From positions 1 to 64,000 of the forward strand of contig CAUZOL010000001.1 in assembly GCA_963581435.1 (NCBI GenBank): DNA of 64,000 nt. Direction: 5' to 3'. Positions 52,712 through 61,592 of the stretch are shown one piece after another. Within the stretch, counting starts at the first letter, position 1; the number at the start of each line of letters is the position of its first letter. The position numbers were made by a program, and so were the translations under genes. The notes under the pieces are model-generated. The model made no database searches. It was not told the DNA's origin and was given only the letters and a program-made list of their open reading frames with translations. This DNA comes from JABISG01 sp963581435. Its GTDB lineage: Bacteria > Planctomycetota > Planctomycetia > Planctomycetales > Planctomycetaceae.

Positions 52712-52814
52712 GTGGCGCAGGAACCATTGTGGGCGGGCGACACGCTCGGTTTTAACGCAAAGGTCCAAAGGACCGCAGAGATTCGCAAAGGGAAAAAGAT
52801 AGGCGGACAATAGG

Positions 52815-52889
52815 AGCCTGAAGCGCAAGCGAAGGAGCAATAAGAGTTCGTCCGCTTGTGCCGGTGCTCCTTCGCTAGCGCTTCAGGCT
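52815..52889. repeat. Intergenic inverted repeat, family D copy 4
   Basis: Left arm 52815-52839 (core GCCTGAAGCGCAAGCGAAGG) and right arm 52865-52889 are inverted with one mismatch at the centre; a weaker match extends a further ten bases outward. It lies in the 307-base gap between the sialidase and SGNH genes. Confidence 0.83.
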
Positions 52890-53018
52890 TCTCTATTAAG
52901 GGTCTGATGGTCCTTCGTTGGCTTCCTTTTCTTGTTGGGGTTGACCACGTCGAAAAAACTCGGCATGAATGTGGTGACGACCAGCGGGCGGCACGTGATA
53001 CTTGAACGGACGAAACAA

Positions 53019-54179
53019 ATGAACCGACGAAACGTATGCGTTTTGATTCTTGCACTCGTTGGGACGCAAGGATGGGACTTCGGCACCGGAGCAGTCTCTG
53101 CGGCCGATGTCGAGAACCCGTTGGAATTGACGTTGCCATCGGAGTTCTATGCGGTGGTTGGTGAGAAGACGACCATTGGCTTCGACAACATTGTGCTGAC
53201 TAAGACGCCGGAAGAATACCGGTTCGATGTCGTGTGCAACATCGGTCGCGCCGGTAAGACGAATTGGGCGGTGACGCCGACGGCCGAAGATGTCGGCAAG
53301 CATACACTGCGGGTGAACGTCGCCGATGCCAACGGCAAGACGTTGGGCAGCGCGAAGACCACATTGCGCGTGGTGGCGGCCGATGCCGGTGTGGGCCGGA
53401 CAATTCGGCTGTTGATTGTCGGTGACAGTCTGACGCATGCGACCGCGTATCCCAACGAAATCGCGAGGCTGCTCTCGAAACGGGGGAACCCCGCATGGAA
53501 AATGCTCGGCACACACAAGCCGAAAAACGCCGGCAAGGGCGTCGCCCACGAAGGATACGGCGGTTGGACGTGGCAACGGTTTGTCACACAATATGAGCCG
53601 AACCCCGACGGCACGTATCGCAAGCGGAGCAGTCCATTTGTGTCTCTCGGCGATGATGCCAAACCGAAGTTGGACGTCGCCCGCTATTTCAAGGAAGAGT
53701 GCGGAGGACAGCGGCCCGACTACGTGCTGTTTCTGTTGGGCATCAACGATTGCTTCAGTGCGAATCCCGAACAGCCGGACGACCGCATTGCGAGCATGCT
53801 GAAGCAGGCGGACATACTGCTGGCGGAATTCCGTCGAGCCGCGCCAAAGGCCGAACTGGGAATCTGCCTGACAACTCCGCCCAACTCCCGCCAAGCCGCT
53901 TTCGAGGCAAACTACAAGGACCGGTATTCACGCTGGGGTTGGAAACAGACTCAGCATCGGCTCGTGCAGATGGAAATCAAACACTTCGGTCGGCAGGAGG
54001 ACAAGCGAATGTTCGTCGTCCCCACCGAGATGAATCTCGACCCAACCGCCGGCTACCCCGCCAACAACGGCGTGCACCCCAACACCGCCGGCTACCAACA
54101 ACTCGGCGGTTCGATTTACGCCTGGCTGAAACACCGGCTGGACATTGCCGATAAGGGGCTGAAGCGGTCGGCGAAGTGA
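53019..54179 (+). CDS. Secreted SGNH/GDSL hydrolase
   Basis: A 386-residue exported protein from ATG 53019, with a signal peptide ending near AVSAA. A beta-sandwich-like N-terminal domain (residues about 25-125) precedes the SGNH domain: LLIVGDSLTHATAYPNEIA (block I Ser), GGWTWQRF (block II Gly), FLLGINDCF (block III Asn) and NNGVHPNTAGYQQL (block V His). The block V Asp is replaced by Asn, which may lower activity. Following a sialidase gene on the same strand, a carbohydrate O-acetylesterase role is attractive but unproven. Confidence 0.82.
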   Translation: MNRRNVCVLILALVGTQGWDFGTGAVSAADVENPLELTLPSEFYAVVGEKTTIGFDNIVLTKTPEEYRFDVVCNIGRAGKTNWAVTPTAEDVGKHTLRVNVADANGKTLGSAKTTLRVVAADAGVGRTIRLLIVGDSLTHATAYPNEIARLLSKRGNPAWKMLGTHKPKNAGKGVAHEGYGGWTWQRFVTQYEPNPDGTYRKRSSPFVSLGDDAKPKLDVARYFKEECGGQRPDYVLFLLGINDCFSANPEQPDDRIASMLKQADILLAEFRRAAPKAELGICLTTPPNSRQAAFEANYKDRYSRWGWKQTQHRLVQMEIKHFGRQEDKRMFVVPTEMNLDPTAGYPANNGVHPNTAGYQQLGGSIYAWLKHRLDIADKGLKRSAK

Positions 54180-54244
54180 GCGGGCGTGCGATGGCTGTTG
54201 ACGAACGCTCGACCCCAGTCACCTTCTTCAATCGAACGTTGGCT

Positions 54245-54583
54245 TCAATCGAATAACGGGGCGTCTCGTACAGCCCCGTTTTCTCCGAAATGGCGATCGC
54301 GAAGTCTTCTTAGAAGCGGACGTTCAATCTGTATCGAGACCTGACCTAACACGAAGCACGCAAAAACCAACCCGATTGCGACACAAACATATCCTGCCGG
54401 CGGTGGAAGCCTCGGCGTCATCGTCCACAGCAAGAGCATCACTCCGATAGCTAAACTGTTCGCTGCCACAGATCTCCATAGGAAGCGCATTCCAAAAACC
54501 GCTTCCCGATGCAGGAGTCGCTTCTCGTGGCGTGGCAGATCCCGCAATTCCGGCACCGAATCGATCGACGAGTAAATTTTCAT
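54245..54583 (-). CDS. Small two-helix membrane protein
   Basis: A 112-residue protein from ATG 54583, chosen because GGAGAGG lies 6 bases upstream. A charged N-terminal part (SVPELRDLPRHEKRLLHREA) precedes two membrane segments, FLWRSVAANSLAIGVMLLLW and VCVAIGLVFACFVLGQVSI, separated by a Pro-rich turn. The tail is basic and cytoplasmic by the positive-inside rule. No family recognised. Convergent with the SGNH gene. Confidence 0.62.
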   Translation of the reverse strand: MKIYSSIDSVPELRDLPRHEKRLLHREAVFGMRFLWRSVAANSLAIGVMLLLWTMTPRLPPPAGYVCVAIGLVFACFVLGQVSIQIERPLLRRLRDRHFGENGAVRDAPLFD

Positions 54584-54664
54584 AATGAACCTCTCCGGCG
54601 TCAATAATACCACCGACATCAAGATTGCCGCAAGATAATCCAATCAGCGGTAGTGGCAACGGCC

Positions 54665-54709
54665 AAATAAAAAGCCCCGGCGACAGTTTTGAGGCTGCCG
54701 CCGGGGCTT
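54665..54709 (-). terminator. Intrinsic terminator of the small gene at 54815
   Basis: AGCCCCGGCG and CGCCGGGGCT form a strong 10-bp stem (54673-54708). On the minus strand it is followed by TTTTTATTT (54665-54673). It lies about 105 bases after the stop of the small gene at 54815. Confidence 0.85.
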
Positions 54710-54814
54710 CGTGTTTGTGGCCGTGGCATCTGCGTTGGCCCGCAATTGCGGCCACAGGTGCAGGCTACCGGGAATTGCCACAGGATGTAAAGGCAAAGCC
54801 CGCGGATCGGGCGA

Positions 54815-55030
54815 TCAATGCCCGTCGGGCATGCCCAAATTGGCCCAGCGTTCGTAGTCGGCCGGAAAGTGGGCGCTCTTGCCGTAGATCAACTGTTGCG
54901 TCATCTGCTGCGACCATTTGAGATAACTCTCCAGGCCTTCGGCCGAGTGATACTTTTCGATGAGCGCATCGGAAACGTAAACTTCGTCGCCAAACTGCTC
55001 GTATTCCTCGCGTGGAATTCTCGTCGTCAT
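54815..55030 (-). CDS. Small hypothetical protein
   Basis: A 71-residue acidic protein (MTTRIPREEYEQFGDEVYVS ... YERWANLGMPDGH), probably soluble and helical, rich in Tyr and Trp. AGAAGG lies 11 bases upstream of ATG 55030, and a good terminator follows on the same strand, which supports a real transcript. No family is recognised. Confidence 0.58.
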   Translation of the reverse strand: MTTRIPREEYEQFGDEVYVSDALIEKYHSAEGLESYLKWSQQMTQQLIYGKSAHFPADYERWANLGMPDGH

Positions 55031-55233
55031 CGGCCCGCACCTTCTTGGTGTTGAAGCAGCCTCGTCTCTTCGATTTCAGAATAACCGCTCCAGCGACGCG
55101 CTGCAAACGGACGCGTTTCAACCCAGAGTCCCCCACCCGGAGTGCTCGCCACCGCGCAAAAAACGACCGAGCCGATGGGAATCGACCCAGTCGTCAAATT
55201 GCTCAAATTGTCCGCCGAAATCAGCTTGGCGAA

Positions 55234-55806
55234 TCAGTCGTCGTAGTTGACGACAACAACGCCCTTCTTCGACTTGATTTCGATTTCGTATTTACCGTAA
55301 TCGTATTCCACTTTGGCACCACCGCGGCTGATTTTAACTTTCTTGCAGCCACAAGGAGGAACGCAGATTTCGACGAGAACGAATCGCGGAGCCGGCTTGC
55401 AGCGGCTGCAGGGGTCTCTCGGCGGCGGACACGGGTCCATCACCTGCACGACCATCTTGACGGCACAGGGATGAATGTTGTCGCGGTCTTCGTACTTCAC
55501 TCGGTGGTAAAGCCCGATCGGCTGGCCAGCGGGGGCCGGCGCGATTTGCGTATCGCCTTCGGGCGTTGGCACAATGTACTCACCCGGAGCGAGTTTGATA
55601 CCGGGCGGCGGTGCCAGCTGGAACGATGCCAACGCGATCCGCGAATCTTTCGGTCCGTTCTGCTGCCAGACAATGCGACCGTAAGTCTTGGGATTTTTAG
55701 TGGTGGTCTCCGAATCGAACAACCCATCGAGAAACCCCGCCTGGCTTCCGCCGCCGGTAAGGCTCAACATCGCCAAAGCGATGGATAAAATCATTAGTTT
55801 CTTCAT
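55234..55806 (-). CDS. Secreted Pro/Cys-rich hypothetical protein
   Basis: A 190-residue exported protein with signal peptide MKKLMILSIALAMLSLTGGG (cleavage near SQA-GF). The mature protein has a Pro-rich middle (LAPPPGIKLAPG, PTPEGDTQIAPAPAG), a Cys-rich section (DPCPPPRDPCSRCKPAP, CVPPCGCKK) and an alternating charged/hydrophobic tail (KVEYDYGKYEIEIKSKKG) that should form strands. The Cys pattern hints at disulfide linkage in the wall or extracellular space. No known domain. Confidence 0.68.
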   Translation of the reverse strand: MKKLMILSIALAMLSLTGGGSQAGFLDGLFDSETTTKNPKTYGRIVWQQNGPKDSRIALASFQLAPPPGIKLAPGEYIVPTPEGDTQIAPAPAGQPIGLYHRVKYEDRDNIHPCAVKMVVQVMDPCPPPRDPCSRCKPAPRFVLVEICVPPCGCKKVKISRGGAKVEYDYGKYEIEIKSKKGVVVVNYDD

Positions 55807-56343
55807 GGTGTGACTCCCGTTCTGTCGCTTGAATGACGCGAAAGCGTCTCCTACAGCGACTTTCTTAATCTAGTGACGCTCTGATATTCATACAGGCCCA
55901 CGAAATGGTGATCCCTCATTGGGATGCAGCCCGCCTTCTGTTTGCCATCCGACAACTATAGTCTGCGTCGAAAGTGGTGGCGTCTTGCCAGCGTCAAATC
56001 GTTCGGAAACTGACGCGAAGTACGGAGATCTACAACCTTTAGGGATAATGGACGGCTTGGCGAATTGCAAGCTGTGTTCGCCGAAAATAGAGTGATTTTC
56101 CGTTTATTCGGTAGAAGCATGCGACCCGTTACAGGCAGAAACCGATGTGGCGCCGAACCAGATGGCTGTGAATTGACGTTTTCACCCCATATGTGGGCGG
56201 ATTGGATTGTCTCTTCACGTCTTGCGTCGTCGTGAAACGAAATACATAATAATGATCGGTGGGTTGTCGGGCCGAACTCTTGTTGCCGACAACAGAACCG
56301 ATGATTATCCCGGGCCGCTGTTCCGACTGGAAGGACCAATCCG
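55807..56343. other. Intergenic region, no gene recognised
   Basis: 537 bases between divergent genes. The reading frames crossing it are short, have no ribosome sites and no protein-like composition. The AT-rich segment 56170-56270 is a likely promoter area for the CXXCH lipoprotein gene. No repeat found. Confidence 0.4.
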
Positions 56344-57420
56344 ATGCGTCAACGGAAATCAGTTGTGCTGGGAATGTCGTACATGTGTGTCTTCACGTGT
56401 ACGTTAACCGTGGGAATGTTCGCGCTCTCTGGCTGCGGCGGTGACGACGCAGCAAAAGACGATGCAGCGGCGGATGGTGGCGAGACGGGCGCTACAGGCA
56501 GCAGTGATTCGCCCAAGGTGTCCAGGAACGGGACCTATGTCGATGAAGGTGGCCGCAAGTGGCTGGCCAAGGATTTCCCCTACGACGTCTGGTATACCGA
56601 CCCATTGGCCGTCGCGCGACAGGAAGGGAAAGTTGCCGATCCTGGAGTGGGCGATCCCGGCACGAAACCGGAAAACGGTGGCGAGAAGACCACCGATCCG
56701 ATGCCGGCCAGCAATAGCGGATCGGGCGAAATCAACTGGAAAGACGTCGTCGCTGCTTCGGTGTTGGACGTGGAGATGAAGAAGATCAACAATCGATTCA
56801 AGGCGAAGTTACTGACGGTGGCAACATTCAACTCCAGTTATCTTGAGCTACCGCCGCACGTGACGACGATGACGGCGCTGTCCGCAATTGCTGCCCAGCA
56901 TCCCGATGAAGTCCGCTGGAAAAAGAATGCCAAGCAGATCCGTGATCTGTCGGCGAGCATGCTGACCGAAAAACTGCAGCGAGGGCCGAAATCGTACAAA
57001 CAAATCAACGAGCCGTACCTCAACATTGGCGATATTCTCAGCGGCAGCCGACCGGGTGGATTAGCCGAACCAAACGAGGACGACGCGATGGTGGAATACG
57101 TCGATATCGGCTTTCTCATGAAGCGGCTCGACATTGGCAAGAAGTGGCTGTTGGTGAATGTGGGCAGCGAAGAAGCGCTGAAGGAAAACGCGGAAGAGAT
57201 CAAACATGAAGCCGCGCTGATGTCCGCCTTGCTGACGGTGACGACCACAGAAGGTTACGGCTATTTCGAAGACGATGATTTCAAAGCCTTTGTGAAGACA
57301 ATGATCGACGGCAGCAAGAAAGTGTCTGAGGCGGTCGATACGGGCAGTTTCGACAACTACCAACTCGGCTTCTCACAATTGAGCCAGGCGTGCGACAAAT
57401 GCCACAGCACGTATAAGTAA
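56344..57420 (+). CDS. Lipoprotein with C-terminal CXXCH haem-binding motif
   Basis: A 358-residue lipoprotein: signal sequence to residue about 30, lipobox LSGC in FALSGCGGDD, then an acidic low-complexity linker. The rest is helical and ends with SQACDKCHSTYK, a single CXXCH covalent haem site ten residues from the C-terminus. Placement of the motif at the end of the last helix is typical of class II (cytochrome c'-type) cytochromes and the related CCP/planctomycete cytochromes. Residues 130-350 probably form two helical bundles of that type, only the second keeping the haem site. Role: electron transfer or gas sensing, inferred. Confidence 0.68.
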   Translation: MRQRKSVVLGMSYMCVFTCTLTVGMFALSGCGGDDAAKDDAAADGGETGATGSSDSPKVSRNGTYVDEGGRKWLAKDFPYDVWYTDPLAVARQEGKVADPGVGDPGTKPENGGEKTTDPMPASNSGSGEINWKDVVAASVLDVEMKKINNRFKAKLLTVATFNSSYLELPPHVTTMTALSAIAAQHPDEVRWKKNAKQIRDLSASMLTEKLQRGPKSYKQINEPYLNIGDILSGSRPGGLAEPNEDDAMVEYVDIGFLMKRLDIGKKWLLVNVGSEEALKENAEEIKHEAALMSALLTVTTTEGYGYFEDDDFKAFVKTMIDGSKKVSEAVDTGSFDNYQLGFSQLSQACDKCHSTYK

Positions 57421-57442
57421 GTTTAGAGATTAGAGTCAAACA

Positions 57443-57472
57443 GACTCGCGGGGCGTTGCCCCGCCGCTAAAC
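57443..57472. repeat. Intergenic palindrome, family B-like
   Basis: On the minus strand it reads GTTTAGCGG-CGGGGC-AA-CGCCCCG-CGAGTC, close to the right arm of the element at 36764. An extra GTTTAG at 57421-57426 pairs with CTAAAC at its end. It follows the lipoprotein stop. Confidence 0.65.
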
Positions 57473-57521
57473 GGCATAATCTTTTGCTCTTGTCTCTCAG
57501 CTCTTGTCTCTCGACTCACCG

Positions 57522-59105
57522 TCACCCGACCCAAATGGGGCTGGACCACGCCATTTGTCCGTTGTGCTGCGTCACGCGGACGTAGTACCAGTCGGCCGAA
57601 TCGCTCTTTTTCCGGCGGTCGTTCCAGCGCAGGCTTGCCGTGTATTCTTCCGGTGCAACGAGCCGTTGCACGATGAAACTCTCGCTGGTAAAAACGCCGG
57701 TGAACTCGACGAGATTGTCATCGATGAGGTCACCGAGTTTCACGCGGTAGGTCTTTTCGATTGGCTGTTTGAGTTCGACGACGAACACAGCACCTTCGTC
57801 GGCGTCGATTTCTATCGAGACCGATTTCGTCGGGTCTTCGCCGTAACTCTCAACGCGAGTGGTGGGCGATTGCAGATGCAATTCGGTGGGTGAGACGACG
57901 CGGAGTCGGTCGCGGCGGTCTTCATCGAACGGCGAGGTTTGATAACTGGGAATTGCTCGCGTAAACCGTCCCCCTTCCACTCGCAGCCGCACGTCCCAGT
58001 CGCAAATGCGTCCGAGTCCGAGGACGGCCCACGGTCCCCAGCCGTATTGAAATCGCAGCCGCGCACTACCCGGAAGTTGCATCGGCCCGTCGATAGAGTC
58101 TTCGGGAAAATGCCGTTGAATGACGCGGCCATTGCGGACCAGTTCGATCATCGAAACGGAATCCTGCCCGACGACGCGGACGTCGATTTGACGATCGGTG
58201 GCAAAGGGAACATCGGCCCCCATGGGATGACCGTTGAGCGTTGTTTCCAATTGAATGCGATCGCCGGTGGCGGCATAAGTTCGACGTGCCTGCAACGCCT
58301 CGAACAGCGATTCCCGCGATAGTCCGTCGGCCCAAACGCCAACCACACCCTCGCCATGCGCTCCGGGGTAGCCGAGATGATCGTCGCTGGATGCAACGAA
58401 CCCGAATCGCAGCCCCTGTTTGAGTTGGCGGGCAATGGTGTTGGCGGTCGAGCGACCGCCGTTGCTGTGGCGGATCATGGGAAACGGCGACCGGTCGGTT
58501 TCGGTGCAGCCGTGCTCCGAGAAAATTTCGACGACCGGTGCAGTTTCGTTACGGAAGTACTTCCAGTTGGCTCCGCGCCAACCTTGCTTGTAGCCCACGT
58601 GGTGCGGAATGGCGAACGCACCGTGATGATGGGCAAAATCGAGCAATTTGTCGGCATGATCGGGCAGGTACAATTCGCCGTCGTCGTCGGGATGGATGAC
58701 ACAGAAATCACCGAAGCGGCTGGAATGCCATTCATAGCCAAGCAATGCGACGAAGTCGTCGCCGCTGGCTTCGCGGAGTAACTGCTTTGTTTTCGGCCAA
58801 TGTTTCGAGTGGGCCGCGAAGCCACGCACCCATTTCAAATGACGATCACCCGGCATCTTCGGCATATCGTGCCAGGCCGAGTGTCCGGTGAAGGCAAAGA
58901 AGTCGAGATGCTCGCGTGCCAGATCGATCGACCGTTCGAGCGAACCTTTGGCATAACCGACCGCGTTGTGATTGTGCAGGTCGCCCCAAAAGAGACGAAA
59001 CGGTTGCTTCCGCCCTTCAACTTTCAGTTCGGAATCTGCTTGCGCACCGCGCCGGGGGTTGCCCGCGGGCAAAGAATCGTCGGCGATGTTCATCGGAACG
59101 GTCAT
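57522..59105 (-). CDS. DUF3604 / PHP-like metal-dependent hydrolase
   Basis: A 527-residue protein of the DUF3604 family, with PHP-type metal motifs: FWGDLHNHNAVGYAKGS, FFAFTGHSAWHDMP, ALLGYEWHSSRFGDFC, AFAIPHHVGYKQ and FVASSDDHLGYPGAHG. Asp and His in these motifs would bind two or three metals. The family is wide in planctomycetes; activity is unknown, though phosphodiester or phosphonate-type cleavage is expected for the fold. No clear signal peptide. The C-terminal third is beta-rich. A GAGTCGAGAG repeat lies at its 3' end. Confidence 0.82.
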   Translation of the reverse strand: MTVPMNIADDSLPAGNPRRGAQADSELKVEGRKQPFRLFWGDLHNHNAVGYAKGSLERSIDLAREHLDFFAFTGHSAWHDMPKMPGDRHLKWVRGFAAHSKHWPKTKQLLREASGDDFVALLGYEWHSSRFGDFCVIHPDDDGELYLPDHADKLLDFAHHHGAFAIPHHVGYKQGWRGANWKYFRNETAPVVEIFSEHGCTETDRSPFPMIRHSNGGRSTANTIARQLKQGLRFGFVASSDDHLGYPGAHGEGVVGVWADGLSRESLFEALQARRTYAATGDRIQLETTLNGHPMGADVPFATDRQIDVRVVGQDSVSMIELVRNGRVIQRHFPEDSIDGPMQLPGSARLRFQYGWGPWAVLGLGRICDWDVRLRVEGGRFTRAIPSYQTSPFDEDRRDRLRVVSPTELHLQSPTTRVESYGEDPTKSVSIEIDADEGAVFVVELKQPIEKTYRVKLGDLIDDNLVEFTGVFTSESFIVQRLVAPEEYTASLRWNDRRKKSDSADWYYVRVTQHNGQMAWSSPIWVG

Positions 59106-59334
59106 GGGGAGTCTTTCCGAATTTGGTCGGCCAGGGCATAAGTTCTGCCTCGAACGGCAGTATGCGGCAGGTTGCGATGACGGTCAACCGGACAAGTTGG
59201 AATCGCTTGGCGGATGGTTTTCTGAAAAATGACGGGAACAATGAACGGCGGCGATGCGTCTTTCCCGCAGGGAGATTCTGTGTATCGACAATCGCGTTCG
59301 CTGCCCATCGAAACGGACTGACGGAGAGAGAAAC

Positions 59335-60438
59335 ATGAAGGCGTATTCGGCGGCTATTGTCTCGATTTTCCTACTCGGTGTGACGACGGTTCGAGGTGAG
59401 GAAATAAAACCGACGGCAAAAGGGAAACCGCAACGCATCAAGATCGCCAAGCCGATTGCCCCGATTGGACAGCCGAAGTACAAGGTTTCGGTACAGTCGA
59501 AGCCGAAGTTTCCCAAATCGGACCGGCCGAAGGTGTCTGAACCGGCATCGCTGAGGGGGTTGTCGGTCACGATTCAACCGGAGAAGAAGAGATTTGCCGG
59601 CATCGGTCCGTTGGCGTTTGAAGTGCAGCTGACAAACACGTCGAAGAAACCATTTCTGCTGTTTCGTGGAGCAACACTCGGCGAGGGCGCGAAACTGGTG
59701 ATCTCGAATCGAAAGACGGCGGCGCAGTGGGAGCCGGGATCGCCAGCAGTTACAAAGCGCGGCGCCGTTTCACTGCCACCGGGCAAATCGGTGAAGTACT
59801 GGCTGGTGGTCGAGACACAATTTGTTGCGGTTCCGTTCCCGCGGCCGCTGCCTCAGCCATTTCCGCGACCGTTCCCCAAACGGCAACAGCTTGAAGGCAA
59901 AGCGGCCGCCGCCATCGAGGCGCCCGCAGATCGACGACGGCCGGCAGTGATTGTCCCGCCGTTTTTCGACTCGGTGATGCCGTGCGGTCAGGGGCCGTGC
60001 CGCGTTCGCTTGTTGTTGGAGTTCAAAGGCGATCCGTTGGGCATGTACGCAACCCCGCTATGGACGGGTAAGATTGCCACTGGCACGGTCGATTTTGAAG
60101 TCGGTGCGCCACAGCCGTTCCAACCGCCAGTAATCGGCCCGCCGATTGTCGGCCCGCTGACGAAGCAGCAAGCGATCACCGTCGCACAAGCTGCGGCCGA
60201 GCGTGCGCTCGATGCGAATTACAAGCCGCTTGCTCCAGTTCGCCCGCCGCATGCAGGCGTGTGGATCAACAATCCGCAAAAGACAGCCCAGGTAAAAAAG
60301 GCAAAGAGAGGCGGCTGGACGATCGGCTGGACGCAGGTCCCCAAAGGAAAAGGGTTCCGGTTCAACGTGACGGTGCGGGTTGACACGCGTGGCGGGGTAC
60401 GCCTGAGAGAAATATTCACCGGCTACTCGCCGCGATGA
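59335..60438 (+). CDS. Secreted Pro-rich hypothetical protein
   Basis: A 367-residue exported protein from ATG 59335, with GGAGAG about 9 bases upstream. The signal peptide (MKAYSAAIVSIFLLGVTTVRG) is followed by a basic linker. A beta-sandwich-like domain (LSVTIQPEKKRFAGIGPLAFEVQL ... KYWLVVETQF) is interrupted by a proline-rich insert PFPRPLPQPFPRPFPKRQQ. The C-terminal 90 residues (AITVAQAAAERALDANY, VWINNP, VRVDTRGGVRLREIF) form an alpha-beta unit like those in small periplasmic proteins. Function unknown. Confidence 0.66.
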   Translation: MKAYSAAIVSIFLLGVTTVRGEEIKPTAKGKPQRIKIAKPIAPIGQPKYKVSVQSKPKFPKSDRPKVSEPASLRGLSVTIQPEKKRFAGIGPLAFEVQLTNTSKKPFLLFRGATLGEGAKLVISNRKTAAQWEPGSPAVTKRGAVSLPPGKSVKYWLVVETQFVAVPFPRPLPQPFPRPFPKRQQLEGKAAAAIEAPADRRRPAVIVPPFFDSVMPCGQGPCRVRLLLEFKGDPLGMYATPLWTGKIATGTVDFEVGAPQPFQPPVIGPPIVGPLTKQQAITVAQAAAERALDANYKPLAPVRPPHAGVWINNPQKTAQVKKAKRGGWTIGWTQVPKGKGFRFNVTVRVDTRGGVRLREIFTGYSPR

Positions 60439-60505
60439 CGCTCGGCCTCTTGTGCGAAATTGATCGACTCAGTGATTTAGGCTTTGATGGAGTGGTCAGC
60501 AGAAT

Positions 60506-61036
60506 TCAATCGCGGTAGACCATGCAGTCGGAACACTTCTTCTTGAATTGCTCGACTGCGTCGTCGGAAACCGATGTGCCATACAGGTAAAGTTTGGTGA
60601 GTGTACTCAGCCCGGCGAGTTGCTCCAGTCCGGAGTCGCCGACTTCGGTGTACGATAACTCCAGTTCTTTCAGGCCGGTCAGATTCAGGAGTGGCTCGAG
60701 ATCTTTGTCGGTGATCTTGGCACTATGTAGCCCGAGATACACCAAACTTTCCGATGCCGGCAGTCCTTCGAGGTCCTTGTCGGTAATCGGTGGGTCGACC
60801 TGATTGAGGTCGATCTTTTGAACTTCGAACGACTCCTCCGGTATGTCTTCAACCGCGTCGATTTTGAGAATGCTGCCGACAATGTTGACGGTTCCGCCGT
60901 GCTTTATCGCCCACTCGGCCGCCGATTTGTCGTCCGCCGTCCCGCCACCGCCGCACCCTGCAACGGTCAGAAGAGCCAGCAAGGCCACAAGTGCCCGTGA
61001 AATCGGTATTGTCATTCGGATTTGGCGGAATATCAT
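60506..61036 (-). CDS. Leucine-rich-repeat lipoprotein
   Basis: A 176-residue lipoprotein (ATG 61036; ATG 61015 also possible). The signal ALVALLALLTVAGC ends in a lipobox. Three to four LRR units follow, built on the L-x-x-L-x-L pattern: EVQKIDLNQVDPPITDKDLEGLP, ESLVYLGLHSAKITDKDLEPL, GLKELELSYTEVGDSGLEQL and LTKLYLYGTSVSDDAVEQF. A short Cys-containing end (KKCSDCMVY) may cap the solenoid. Such small LRR lipoproteins are common in planctomycetes; partners unknown. Confidence 0.78.
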   Translation of the reverse strand: MIFRQIRMTIPISRALVALLALLTVAGCGGGGTADDKSAAEWAIKHGGTVNIVGSILKIDAVEDIPEESFEVQKIDLNQVDPPITDKDLEGLPASESLVYLGLHSAKITDKDLEPLLNLTGLKELELSYTEVGDSGLEQLAGLSTLTKLYLYGTSVSDDAVEQFKKKCSDCMVYRD

Positions 61037-61592
61037 GGTATTGGATCCAGGGAAGGGACGAATGACTCGTTTTGTGGGACTGGTCATTTGGCAGACAACA
61101 TCTGCTGAGATGAGACCTCTTGGTCATGTCTCTACAAACGCATACTGGATGCGTTGCTAATCTGCGGTATACTCCATAACGCCTGCACTATTTCCGTTGG
61201 CATGGGTTCCGTCGGCACGCACTGTTTCCATCGGAATGGGCAGGTGTGAAACAGACCATGCTTTTCAATGGGCGCGTGGGTTGAGATTACAGGTAGCTGG
61301 TTGACGTTGCAACAGGGATGTTGATTGTCGCCGGTCGCATTCAGCGAAGAACGCTGGACTTGGTTTGCGGTCGCTTCGATGTTTGTTTTCGACGTGCCGT
61401 TTTGCATTGGCGGTACGCCGAACAGTTCGGGACATTGTTCACTCCAGGATTCGAAGTCCGCTCCGATTGAGGGCGGATGAATACAGCCATCGCATGTGAC
61501 GCGAGACGCCACATTATCGGCGCGAAGGCTGCTGCGAAACTTGGGCCAAACCGTTAAAATGACGCCGTCATTGTGCGCCGGGAATAAGGCCG
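61037..61592. other. Intergenic region, no firm gene
   Basis: 556 bases between divergent genes. A 165-codon minus-strand frame (61132-61629) crosses it and runs over the start of the release-factor-like gene. It lacks a ribosome site and has a composition unlike a folded protein, so it is not called. No RNA or repeat recognised. Confidence 0.4.
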
